This document shows, in pieces, positions 14,441 to 22,555 of a stretch of 35,783 nt of DNA; positions within the stretch are counted from its first letter, which is position 1; every line of letters starts with the position of its first letter. The DNA comes from an uncultured Christensenellaceae bacterium (lineage in GTDB: Bacteria > Bacillota > Clostridia > Christensenellales > UBA3700). The translations under genes and the position numbers were made by a program. Under the pieces are notes generated by a model. It ran no database searches. It worked only from the letters and a program-made list of their open reading frames with translations, and was not told where the DNA came from. The DNA lies in contig CALWHE010000015.1 in the NCBI GenBank assembly GCA_944380295.1, positions 1 to 35,783 on the forward strand, written 5' to 3'.

Positions 14441-16401
14441 CAGCTTATCACGCTGCCCGCGGGCATATCGCCCTCCGGTTTTAACAGGGTGAGCCCGCCC
14501 TTTTCGTCACTTGCGCAAAGCAGCATGCCCTGCGAGAGTATGCCGCGCAGCTTGACGGGTTTGAGGTTGGCGACCACCACCACGCTCTTGCCCTTCATCT
14601 CCTCGGGCGTGTAATATTTGGCAATGCCGCTGACGATCGTGCGCGGCTGTGCCTCGCCCAGATCCACGGTGGAGCAGAGCAGTTTGTCCGCCTTTTCCAC
14701 CTTACGGCAGTCCAGTATTTTGCCCACTTTGAGCACGACTTTGTCAAAGTCTTCTATGCCTATCTCCGCGGCGGTTTGCGCCGCTTTTTCCGCCCCTGCC
14801 TCGGGTTTTTCCGCCGCCGCTTCTTTTCCGGCAGCCAGTTGCAGCGCTATTTTTTCCAACTCTTGAAGTTCTTTTTCCACATCGAGCCTGTTGAACAGAT
14901 GCGCGCCCTTATCCACCTTCCCGCCATAACTCATGGGGCTTGCGAGAGAGGCAAAGGTGCGCTCTTCTTCTTTGACGCCCAGCTTGTCCAGTATCTTGGC
15001 AGCCGTTTCCGGCAGAAAAGCCTGCAAGACCACCGCGCTCGAACGGATAGCTTCCGCCAGGTTGAACAGCACATTGGAAAGCCTTGCCTTGCCCTCTTCC
15101 TTGGCGCCGAGCAGCCAGGGCGCGGTTTCGTCTATATACTTGTTGGCGCGGTGCAGCACTTCCCACACGGCGTCCATGGCGGTGGTGACGTTGGGTTTTT
15201 CCAACTCCGCCCTCACCTTGGCGAGCAAGCCGGCAGAGAGCGCTTTAAGTTCTCTGTCCGCTTCCTCTTCTTCTCCCTGCGGGGCGGGCACGGCGCCGAA
15301 GTATTTGTCTATCATCGCCGTGGTGCGCGACACCAGATTGCCCAGCGTGTTGGCAAGGTCGGAATTATAAGAACGCACCAGCATTTCGTTGCTGTATTCC
15401 CCGTCTTCGCCGAAAGGCACGATGTGCAGCAGATAATAACGCAGCGTGTCCACGCCGTAACGATCGCTGAGGATAAAGGGATCCACCACGTTGCCCTTGG
15501 ATTTGGACATCTTGCCGCCGTCGAACATTATCCAGCCGTGCCCGAACACCTTTTTGGGCAGAGGCAGATCGAGCGCGGTGAGGAACGCCGGCCAGATCAC
15601 GGAGTGGAAGCGCACAATCTCCTTTGCCATCATGTGCACGTTTGCCGGCCAGTATTTTTTGAAGAGCGCGTCGTCCTCGCCCATATAGCCGAGCGCGGTG
15701 ACATAGTTGAACAGCGCGTCCAGCCACACGTATATGACGTGCTTTTGATCGAAAGGCACCTTCACGCCCCAGTCAAAGGATGTGCGCGACACGCACAGAT
15801 CCTGCAAACCGGGCTTGACAAAGTTGTTGAGCATCTCCTTGCGGCGGGAAGCGGGCATGAGAAAATCCCCTTCTTCAAGCAGTTTTTCCACCTTCTTCTG
15901 ATATTTGCTCAGACGGAAAAAGTAACTTTCTTCCCGCGCCGTCTGCACCTCTCTGCCGCAGTCGGGGCATTTGCCGTCCACCAGCTGGCTCTTTGTCCAA
16001 AAGGATTCGCAGGGCACGCAATACATGCCCTCGTATTCGCTCTTGTAGATGTCGCCCTGCTCGTAGAGCTTGGCAAAGATCTTCTGCACCGCCTTTTCGT
16101 GATCTTCGTCCGTGGTGCGGATAAACTTGTCGTAAGTGATGTCCAGCCTGCTCCACAGCCTTTTGAGATCGTCCACCAGCTTGTCCACGTATGCCTTGGG
16201 CGTAACGCCCGCCGCCTCGGCGGCGCGCTGGATCTTCTGCCCGTGCTCGTCCGTGCCGGTGAGGAAAAAGACGTCTTTGCCGTCCAGGCGGTTGAAGCGC
16301 GCCAAGGCGTCGCATACCACGGTGGTATAGCAGGTGCCTATGTGCCACTTGCCGCTGGGATAATATATGGGCGTGGTGATATAATATTTTTCCTTTTCCA
16401 T
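14440..16401 (-). CDS. metG: Methionyl-tRNA synthetase
   Basis: A 653-residue class I aminoacyl-tRNA synthetase charging tRNA-Met. The HIGH-like HIGT is at residues 20-23 and KMSKS at 297-301. A four-cysteine zinc knuckle (C128, C131, C145, C148) is complete. The last ~100 residues form a tRNA-binding domain (FDKVVLKVGKIL ... LRGILSQGMLLCAS), as in dimeric MetRS. An Ala/Glu-rich linker (around 520-545) joins it to the anticodon-binding domain. The ATG lies 1 base after the lipoprotein stop, with GGAG in the end of that gene, so it depends on translational coupling. No T-box leader was seen next to it, since the promoter is upstream of the lipoprotein. Confidence 0.98.
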   Translation of the reverse strand: MEKEKYYITTPIYYPSGKWHIGTCYTTVVCDALARFNRLDGKDVFFLTGTDEHGQKIQRAAEAAGVTPKAYVDKLVDDLKRLWSRLDITYDKFIRTTDEDHEKAVQKIFAKLYEQGDIYKSEYEGMYCVPCESFWTKSQLVDGKCPDCGREVQTAREESYFFRLSKYQKKVEKLLEEGDFLMPASRRKEMLNNFVKPGLQDLCVSRTSFDWGVKVPFDQKHVIYVWLDALFNYVTALGYMGEDDALFKKYWPANVHMMAKEIVRFHSVIWPAFLTALDLPLPKKVFGHGWIMFDGGKMSKSKGNVVDPFILSDRYGVDTLRYYLLHIVPFGEDGEYSNEMLVRSYNSDLANTLGNLVSRTTAMIDKYFGAVPAPQGEEEEADRELKALSAGLLAKVRAELEKPNVTTAMDAVWEVLHRANKYIDETAPWLLGAKEEGKARLSNVLFNLAEAIRSSAVVLQAFLPETAAKILDKLGVKEEERTFASLASPMSYGGKVDKGAHLFNRLDVEKELQELEKIALQLAAGKEAAAEKPEAGAEKAAQTAAEIGIEDFDKVVLKVGKILDCRKVEKADKLLCSTVDLGEAQPRTIVSGIAKYYTPEEMKGKSVVVVANLKPVKLRGILSQGMLLCASDEKGGLTLLKPEGDMPAGSVIS

Positions 16402-16402
16402 G

Positions 16403-18094
16403 TTACGCTCCGTAAGCGGAGATATAAGTCGCCTTGTCGCCGTCTTCCATAAACTTGGGGAGCGGCTTGCTTATCTGCACGGTCGCCGTGGAATCTTCCG
16501 CGTCGGTCACGGTGTAAAGCTCGGAATTTGCGTCATACGCATAATTTTCGTCCGTGCAGCTCTCGTCGTCTGTGCTCCAATAGCCGGAAGCCACCACGCC
16601 GGAGAGCATCCATTCGCTGCCCGCCTGCGCGTAATCAAGCGAAGATAAGGGCGCCACGCTCGTATAGTTGCCCGTGATGCCGTTGATATAGAACAGATAA
16701 GTCACCGTCTTTTCTCCCACCGTGCGGGTGATGAAAGAGGCGGAGATATAGTCGGCATACACCGTGTCCTGAGTGCTGTCCAGCACCTTGCCCAGCGCCT
16801 TGCCCGTGTCCAGATTGAACTTGTAAAGGGCGTTGCTCACCGTGTAATACATATACTTGCCGGCAACGTTGTTATTGGTGGCGTTTGCCGCCTCGTCCGC
16901 CACGGAAAGTATGGTGGGCGTGCCTTCCAGTGCCGCCGGCTCACCCTTTTCGTCCACGCTCAGATAAGCCTTTTTCGCGGCGCCGTCGTTATAGTATCTC
17001 ACCAGCGCGTTATTGCTGTCCGCCTGCAACACGCCGAACGCATAACTCACCGCCGTCACGGAAGAAAGCGCGGAGTTTGCCAGCACCTTTTCCTGCGCCG
17101 CAACCAACACGGCGCCCTCCGCGCCCTCGCTTATCGCCGCGAGAGTGACCAGATATGCCGCCGTGGCGGTGCTTGCGCCGCTCACTGCGGAGCTGCCGGG
17201 AGTGCGCGAATAATAAAGCGCCACGCCCGTGCTCTCCACGGTGACGTCAAGCAGGGTGACGGTGTATTGATACTGCGCGGCGATCGCGCCCTGCGGCACG
17301 AAAGTGGTGTTGTCTATCAGCGTGACGCTCTTGCCCGCGTAATTGCAGGCGAACACCCTGTTGCCGTAAAGCACGTCTGCGTTGTTTTCCGTATCGCCGG
17401 CTTTGGTGTAGAAGAACATGTCGCTCACGCGTTCCTGCCCGCGCTTGTATTCGCCGTCTTTGACGAACATCACGTCCGTCACGCCCTCGGCTATCACGGA
17501 GCTTTCTCCAATCTCTTCGTCTGTATAGGCTATCTTGATTATCTGCGATTTGCTCGTGTCAAAATAGAACAAGCCGCCCTCGGTGAAGATATATTCGTAA
17601 GCGTTGGAGGCAAGCGTGACTATCTTCTGCGTGGAAGTGCCGTCCGTCTTGACGCGGAAAAAGTCCTGTTGGGAAGTCAGCACCGTGCCGTCCGAACGTG
17701 TGTCCGTGGACGGAGAAGTATAGTAGAGCCACTCGCCGAACACATAAAGTCCGCCCTCCGCCTGTCCGTTGTAAAACATCTTGGGCGCCACCACGGCGAC
17801 GTCCGCCACCGTGCCGTCTTCTTTGAGCGTGCCTTTCATGATATTGCCTTTGTAGCCCGCGTTGCCGAACGTGTTCTGTTCCGCCTCCGTGATGGTGGAA
17901 ACGTCCGCCTTGCCGTTGACAAAATAAACGGTGTTGCCCTGCGCCACGGCAAGCGTGCCGTTGCCGGACACCGCTCCGTCCGGATCGGTGGTGCCCACGG
18001 GATCCCACTCGTAGTCGTTACATGCGGCGAGCACGCCGACGAGAGCCACTGCGACGATCGTGACGATCAGCGCAAGCTTTGCAAACTTCTTCAT
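16403..18094 (-). CDS. Lipoprotein, probable beta-propeller-like repeat protein
   Basis: A 563-residue exported protein. Residues 1-25 are a lipoprotein signal peptide: MKKFAKLALIV, a hydrophobic core and the lipobox LAAC with Cys25. The mature part is rich in Gly, Thr, Tyr and Asp and has loosely repeated units of the type GGLYVFGEWLYYTS, GGLFYFDTSKSQI, DMFFYTKAGD and KYMYYTVSNALYKFN. These resemble the DUF5050-type propeller blades of Clostridia cell-surface proteins. No enzyme motif was seen. The stop codon is 1 base from metG, an odd pairing of an envelope lipoprotein with a tRNA synthetase. The ATG is preceded by AGAGGTG. Confidence 0.85.
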   Translation of the reverse strand: MKKFAKLALIVTIVAVALVGVLAACNDYEWDPVGTTDPDGAVSGNGTLAVAQGNTVYFVNGKADVSTITEAEQNTFGNAGYKGNIMKGTLKEDGTVADVAVVAPKMFYNGQAEGGLYVFGEWLYYTSPSTDTRSDGTVLTSQQDFFRVKTDGTSTQKIVTLASNAYEYIFTEGGLFYFDTSKSQIIKIAYTDEEIGESSVIAEGVTDVMFVKDGEYKRGQERVSDMFFYTKAGDTENNADVLYGNRVFACNYAGKSVTLIDNTTFVPQGAIAAQYQYTVTLLDVTVESTGVALYYSRTPGSSAVSGASTATAAYLVTLAAISEGAEGAVLVAAQEKVLANSALSSVTAVSYAFGVLQADSNNALVRYYNDGAAKKAYLSVDEKGEPAALEGTPTILSVADEAANATNNNVAGKYMYYTVSNALYKFNLDTGKALGKVLDSTQDTVYADYISASFITRTVGEKTVTYLFYINGITGNYTSVAPLSSLDYAQAGSEWMLSGVVASGYWSTDDESCTDENYAYDANSELYTVTDAEDSTATVQISKPLPKFMEDGDKATYISAYGA

Positions 18095-18122
18095 ATAACA
18101 CCTCTTTTAGAGTCTGATTGCT

Positions 18123-18152
18123 ATTATAGCACATAATATTATAATATATAAA
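18123..18152 (-). promoter_or_regulatory. Extended -10 promoter of the lipoprotein-metG operon
   Basis: Minus-strand TGC-TATAAT (TATAAT at 18128-18123) in an AT-rich stretch; a weak TTTATA lies 18 bp upstream as a possible -35. The start site would be about 20 bases before the ribosome binding site. Confidence 0.55.
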
Positions 18153-18347
18153 AGCCCATAAAGCAAACGTTTTGATATATCGGCTTTTGCGCGGCGGTAA
18201 ATTATCCGTAAAACCATAAACAAAAAAACGCCCGCAACGCTTTTGCGCGCCCGAAGCGCATAAAAGCGCGCGCCGCACGCATAAAATGCATTGTAACTCC
18301 GCAAGCGCCGCCGGGCGGCGGCGCCCGGCTCACAGGTAACGCGTCCC

Positions 18348-18548
18348 ATGAAAAAACTCTCTTATCAAACGCGCGCCGCGCGTGACAAAAAACGGCAAGA
18401 GGAACTTTTGAGCCTTCTCTCCTCTCTCTCCGCGCCGCGGACGGGGCGGGCCGCAAACGGTGCAAAACCAAACGGCAGCCGCCCTAGCACTGCAAATAAC
18501 ACTTTGAAGAGTGAAGATCCTTATTTTTCTCCGCCCGATTTTTCTTAG
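18348..18548 (+). CDS. Small hypothetical protein, doubtful
   Basis: A 66-residue ORF standing alone between the divergent lipoprotein promoter and the 18596 gene. The first ~28 residues (ARDKKRQEELLSLLSSLS) would form a charged amphipathic helix; the remainder is Ser/Asn/Pro-rich and probably unstructured. The upstream AGGTAA is a weak ribosome binding site at long spacing and no good promoter was seen. I do not recognise it. It is kept because nothing else fills 18153-18572 and because the helical start does not look like random GC-rich sequence. Confidence 0.35.
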   Translation: MKKLSYQTRAARDKKRQEELLSLLSSLSAPRTGRAANGAKPNGSRPSTANNTLKSEDPYFSPPDFS

Positions 18549-18572
18549 TCTTCCCGGCGCCCCGATCGGGAT

Positions 18573-18597
18573 GAAAAAAAAGCGGCGACGCCGCTTT
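18573..18597 (-). terminator. Terminator of the surface-carbohydrate operon
   Basis: Stem AAAGCGGC with GCCGCTTT and a 3-base loop, then eight T residues on the minus strand (plus A run 18573-18580). It touches the stop codon of the 18596 gene and ends the long minus operon. Confidence 0.88.
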
Positions 18598-19102
18598 ATC
18601 TTTTAAGCACTTGCATTTTTCGCGGAACGTGGAAGGTTTCGCAAAGCGTGGGGAACGCCGCATAGAGCAGATACGGCGCGTCCGCGCCCGTCCTTTCTAT
18701 CCTGAACGCGTTAAAGCGCGTCACGCCCAAAATATAGGGCGTAGGGATAAACGCCTGCACGCGGTAATCCCGCTCCGTGCGCGTTGCCAGGCATTCCACG
18801 CCGCGCGTGTCGAGCAGCACGCCCTCTCTCTCGTCGTTTTTATGCGTTATCCTGCCCTTCCAACGCAGCCCGAAGGGGGAAAATTCGTATTCGGTATAAT
18901 TTTGCGCGTCGCCGTCCTCGGCAAGGAACAGCTCCACCGCGCAGCCGTCGTAAAGCGGTTCGTTGTCCTGCTTGAAGGGGGAATAAAAACAACTGTCCGC
19001 GGCAAAATAATCAAGGCGCAGTCCGCCCTCTTGCGGCATTATTTCCAGCGTGGTGAGCCTGTCCGCCTCTCCGCCGCCGTTGGCGCGAAAGGTATATTTC
19101 AT
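18596..19102 (-). CDS. Carbohydrate-binding family 9-like protein
   Basis: A 168-residue protein that looks like a stand-alone CBM9-like domain (the CBM9_2/DOMON-type beta sandwich found alone in many anaerobes). The most telling stretch is PLYDGCAVELFLAEDG with YTEYEFSPFGLRW, the recurrent D-x-VE-F/L...Y-E-E-SP.G pattern. YRVQAFIPTP and FNAFRIERTG follow. No signal peptide is visible, so it is likely cytoplasmic as written. The ATG overlaps the stop of the CapD-like gene (ATGA). Last gene of the surface-carbohydrate operon. Ligand unknown. Confidence 0.75.
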   Translation of the reverse strand: MKYTFRANGGGEADRLTTLEIMPQEGGLRLDYFAADSCFYSPFKQDNEPLYDGCAVELFLAEDGDAQNYTEYEFSPFGLRWKGRITHKNDEREGVLLDTRGVECLATRTERDYRVQAFIPTPYILGVTRFNAFRIERTGADAPYLLYAAFPTLCETFHVPRKMQVLKR

Positions 19103-21285
19103 TGCCCTCCCTCCGTCTTGTCTTCGACGGGAGCTTTCGCCCTCTTCTTTTCCGCTTTTTTCTCCGTTTTCTTCTCGGCTTTCTTCTCTGTTTTTGCTGC
19201 GCCTTCTTTCTCCGCTTTTTTCTCGGCGGACTTTTTGGCGCTCTTTTCCTTTTTCGCCGTCTGTTTGACCGGCTGTTCTTCCGCTTCCGCCACCGGCTTA
19301 CTGCCTATCACGCCCGTGCTCTCCGCCGCGCCGGACGCCACCACCTTGCCCGAACCGCCGATGGCGCGCAGATAAGATTCGTCGTGGTTAAAGGTGGGCA
19401 CCAGCACTTTGAGCTGTGCCACCACCGCCTCTTTGTCGTTGGTGGCGCACACGGCGCGCATCTTTTCCAACTGCTCCGTGAGCCACGCCTTGTCTATCTT
19501 CACCTGCTTGCCGATGAATATCTTTTCGTTGGGCGTCTTTTGCAGCCCTTCTTCCTTCATCAAAAGCTCTTCAAACAGCTTTTCTCCGGGGCGCAGACCG
19601 GTGAATTTGATCTCTATGTCCTTATACGGCGTATAGCCCATCATGGTGATGAGGTTTTCCGCCAAGGTGAGTATCTTGACCGGCTCTCCCATGTTGAGAA
19701 TGAATATCTCGCCGCCTTTGGCAAAGGTGCCCGCCTGCAAGACCAGGCTGACCGCTTCCGGTATGGTCATGAAATATCTGATGATGTCCGGGTGCGTGAC
19801 CGTGACCGGCCCGCCGTTTTTGATCTGTTCTTTGAACAGCGGTATCACCGAACCGTTGGAGCCGAGCACGTTGCCGAACCTGACGGCGGCAAACTCCGTT
19901 TTGCTGCCCGACTGCGCCATCATCTGCACTATCTCTTCGCAGCAGCGCTTGGTGGCGCCCATCACGTTGGTGGGGTTGACCGCCTTGTCCGTGGAGATCA
20001 TCACGAATTTTTCCACGCCGTGCTTGTCCGCCATCTGCGCCACGTTGAGCGTGCCGAAAATGTTGTTTTTGCACGCTTCCTCCGGGTTGGTCTCCATCAA
20101 CGGCACATGCTTGTGTGCGGCGGCATGGAAGACTATCTTGGGCTGATGCTCTACAAACAGCTCGTCCACCTTGTCGCGGTCGGTGATGGAAGCTATTTCC
20201 ACGCGGATGGGATAATCGGCGCCGTATGTGCGCAATATCTCCTGCTGTATCTCATAAGCGGAGTTTTCGTAAACGTCCACTATCACCACTTTGGCGGGTT
20301 TGTATTTGACTATCTGCCGCACCAGTTCCGAACCGATGGAGCCGCCGCCGCCCGTGATCATACACACCTTGCCTTCTATATAAGAAGCCACGCCCTTGTC
20401 CACAAAGGTGATCTGCGGACGTCCCAAAAGGTCGCCTATGTTGATGTCCCTGATCTGGCTGACCATGTCAGAAGTGCCCACCAACTCGCTGATATAGGGC
20501 AGCACTTTGACCTGGCAGCCCGTGCTCATGCAGGTGGCGAGCATGCTCTTGCGCGCCTGCGCGGAGATGGACGGTATGGCAAAGATGATGGTGGAAACGG
20601 AATGCTTGGCAACAAGGCGAGGTATTTCCTGCGTGGAGCCGACGATGGGCACGCCGCCTATCGTTCTGCCCTGTTTTTCCATGTCGTCGTCCACCAGGCA
20701 GACGGGAAGATAAATGCTGTTTTTGCGGCTCAGCTCTTCCACCACCGTGCTGCCCGTGCTGCCCGCGCCCACTATCATGGTGCGCTTTCTTTCACTCATC
20801 TTGATCTTGGGCGACCAATAGGAATAGATCACTTCATAGACAAGGTGCATGAAAGACACGCTCATGGCGGTGGAAAACGCCATGACGATATACACCGGAT
20901 AACCGCGGTAAATGTTTCCCACGATAAATTCTTTGGAAGAGATGAAGTGCGTGAGCTGGTCTATGCCCGTGAACAGAAGCGTGCCGCACACGCAGGCGAG
21001 CACTATGCGCATATATTCTTTTACGCGCGCAAAGCGCCACACCACCTTGAACACCTTGAAGAGCACGAAAAACAGGAAAAAGCACACCACCACGATGGGC
21101 GTGCTCACCAAGATGGACAGCACGTATTCGCTGCGGTGCGTGTCTATGACGTATGTCTGCGTCAAAACCGCCATGGCAAAGAATACCGCCGCGACCATCA
21201 ACATGTCCGCCGCCGCCAGCACCCATTCGCGCAGCGTGCGCATGGAATAGGACTTCAAGTCCAATTTACTCTTTTTTCTGCCCAT
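19099..21285 (-). CDS. CapD/FlaA1-family nucleoside-diphosphate sugar 4,6-dehydratase, membrane-bound
   Basis: A 728-residue protein of the WbpM/CapD/PglF type. Four N-terminal membrane helices (about 20-135) are followed by a CoA-binding-like Rossmann domain (IVGAGSTGSTVVEEL) and the catalytic SDR domain. The latter has the NAD loop ITGGGGSIGSEL and STDKAVNPTNVMGATKR, in which Met replaces the usual active-site Tyr as in this family. It probably converts UDP-GlcNAc to a 4-keto-6-deoxy intermediate for glycan assembly. Unusually, the last ~65 residues are a tail almost entirely of Lys, Glu and Ala (KKAEKKTEKKAEKK), not part of the family. It sits between the Wzz-like and CBM9-like genes. Confidence 0.92.
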   Translation of the reverse strand: MGRKKSKLDLKSYSMRTLREWVLAAADMLMVAAVFFAMAVLTQTYVIDTHRSEYVLSILVSTPIVVVCFFLFFVLFKVFKVVWRFARVKEYMRIVLACVCGTLLFTGIDQLTHFISSKEFIVGNIYRGYPVYIVMAFSTAMSVSFMHLVYEVIYSYWSPKIKMSERKRTMIVGAGSTGSTVVEELSRKNSIYLPVCLVDDDMEKQGRTIGGVPIVGSTQEIPRLVAKHSVSTIIFAIPSISAQARKSMLATCMSTGCQVKVLPYISELVGTSDMVSQIRDINIGDLLGRPQITFVDKGVASYIEGKVCMITGGGGSIGSELVRQIVKYKPAKVVIVDVYENSAYEIQQEILRTYGADYPIRVEIASITDRDKVDELFVEHQPKIVFHAAAHKHVPLMETNPEEACKNNIFGTLNVAQMADKHGVEKFVMISTDKAVNPTNVMGATKRCCEEIVQMMAQSGSKTEFAAVRFGNVLGSNGSVIPLFKEQIKNGGPVTVTHPDIIRYFMTIPEAVSLVLQAGTFAKGGEIFILNMGEPVKILTLAENLITMMGYTPYKDIEIKFTGLRPGEKLFEELLMKEEGLQKTPNEKIFIGKQVKIDKAWLTEQLEKMRAVCATNDKEAVVAQLKVLVPTFNHDESYLRAIGGSGKVVASGAAESTGVIGSKPVAEAEEQPVKQTAKKEKSAKKSAEKKAEKEGAAKTEKKAEKKTEKKAEKKRAKAPVEDKTEGGQ

Positions 21286-21301
21286 TTCTTTCAGCGCCCG
21301 A

Positions 21302-22555
21302 TCACTTCTTGCGGGCGGCTTTTTTGCGCAATATCACTCCCTCGATATTGCGGCCTTCTCCCTTGTATTTTTCTTCGAGCGCGATCAGCTTTTTCACCGG
21401 ATATCCTTCGTCTATCACCAGAGCCGTATCGTCCGCAAAAGCGGCGGCAAGTTCGCTGCGTGCGTCCGCGCAGGTATAGCCGCTGATTATTATCCTCTCG
21501 TATTCCCCTTTAAGTCCGACGATAAGTTCGCTCATCTTGCCGCGCGCGGCGTAAACGTCCAAGCCTTCTCCCGCCGTGAGCGTGCCGTCTTTGATCACTT
21601 CTTTTATATCCTTGCCGGCGAACACCTCCGCCATGCCGGGCGCGGACGTGTCGTCCAAGTCGATATAAAGCGCCTTGCTTATCGCCATTTCACGCGCCGC
21701 CCAGCCGGAAGCCACTTCTCCCGCGCTCTTGGTCACGCCCGTGACATAAGTGACCTTATCGTTCTTGCTGCGCACCAGCGCGCTCTTTATGCACGCCTCG
21801 CCCGCGCCCTTGTCGCCGGGATAAACGGTGGCGAGCACGGTGTAATCAGTCTGCATGGCTATGTCTTCGGCATAGCTCACGCGCAGGAAGATCGCGCTCC
21901 AAATGAGCAGGATCACCACCGCCGCCACAAAGCCGATCACCACGCCTTCCACCACGGCGATGAGAATGGACATCACGCCGCCTTCTTCCAGCGTATACAT
22001 GGTGTCGAGGTCTTCTTCCGCGTCTTTATAAGTCAGCTGCGCGGAAAATCCCTCTCCCGCCGCGCTTATCTCCGCCGTTACCTGCGCTTCCAGGTTGTCG
22101 AGCATGAACACCGCGTCTTTGGCGCTGCTTGCGATCACCGTGACGGTGAGCGTCCTGTTGGAGTTGCTCAGCTCCACTTTGATGTTCTCTTTCAGCCCTT
22201 CCATCGCGTATTTGCCGTCCAAAGCTGCCTCTTCCATGGCGTTGAACAGGTTGATATAAGCCGTGTTCGCCAGCGTATCGCCCGCGCTCGCCACCAGTTC
22301 GCGCTGCTCCGTGCGCCTGAAATTGAGCACCTCTTCCGCCAGTTCGGGGAGCACGTCTTCCCCCACGCTGGGCTCGGGATAATTGATCACAAAGCCCTCT
22401 TTGGCTTCGTATTCGGCATTGGCGGCGCTCGTCACGGAGATGACGCAGAATATCACCGCCACCAGCAAGGTGATGACGATGAGCGCCTGCCACTTGCGGC
22501 AAACCTCCAAAAACAATTTTTTCGCGTCGTATCTTACGCCCTTTTCTTCTTCCAT
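21302..22555 (-). CDS. Wzz-type chain-length protein fused to a degenerate BY-kinase-like domain
   Basis: A 417-residue protein. Two membrane helices (ALIVITLLVAVIFCVIS near residue 30 and SILIAVVEGVVIGFVAAVVI near 205) flank an extracellular alpha/beta region, as in polysaccharide co-polymerases. The C-terminal ~190 residues follow the layout of bacterial tyrosine kinases: a beta strand VTYVTGVT, then SKALYIDLDDTSAPGM at the Walker A' place and YERIIISGYTC...LAAAFADDTALVI at the Walker B/late strand. The P-loop itself is lost (TKSAGEVAS in place of GEGKS/T), so ATP hydrolysis is doubtful. It ends in a Lys/Arg-rich tail rather than a Tyr cluster. It overlaps the polymerase gene by 22 bases; GGGAG precedes the ATG. 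Confidence 0.8.
   Translation of the reverse strand: MEEEKGVRYDAKKLFLEVCRKWQALIVITLLVAVIFCVISVTSAANAEYEAKEGFVINYPEPSVGEDVLPELAEEVLNFRRTEQRELVASAGDTLANTAYINLFNAMEEAALDGKYAMEGLKENIKVELSNSNRTLTVTVIASSAKDAVFMLDNLEAQVTAEISAAGEGFSAQLTYKDAEEDLDTMYTLEEGGVMSILIAVVEGVVIGFVAAVVILLIWSAIFLRVSYAEDIAMQTDYTVLATVYPGDKGAGEACIKSALVRSKNDKVTYVTGVTKSAGEVASGWAAREMAISKALYIDLDDTSAPGMAEVFAGKDIKEVIKDGTLTAGEGLDVYAARGKMSELIVGLKGEYERIIISGYTCADARSELAAAFADDTALVIDEGYPVKKLIALEEKYKGEGRNIEGVILRKKAARKK

Noticed and set aside
16403..18152. T-box leader expected for a Clostridia metG
   Set aside because: No AGGGTGGNACCGCG-type T-box sequence or specifier stem was found; the promoter lies ahead of the lipoprotein gene with a leader of only a few tens of bases.
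18301..18330. GC-rich inverted stretch (CGCCGCCGGGCGGCGGCG) as a terminator or riboswitch
   Set aside because: It can fold but has no T tract and no gene ending there; probably GC-rich spacer.
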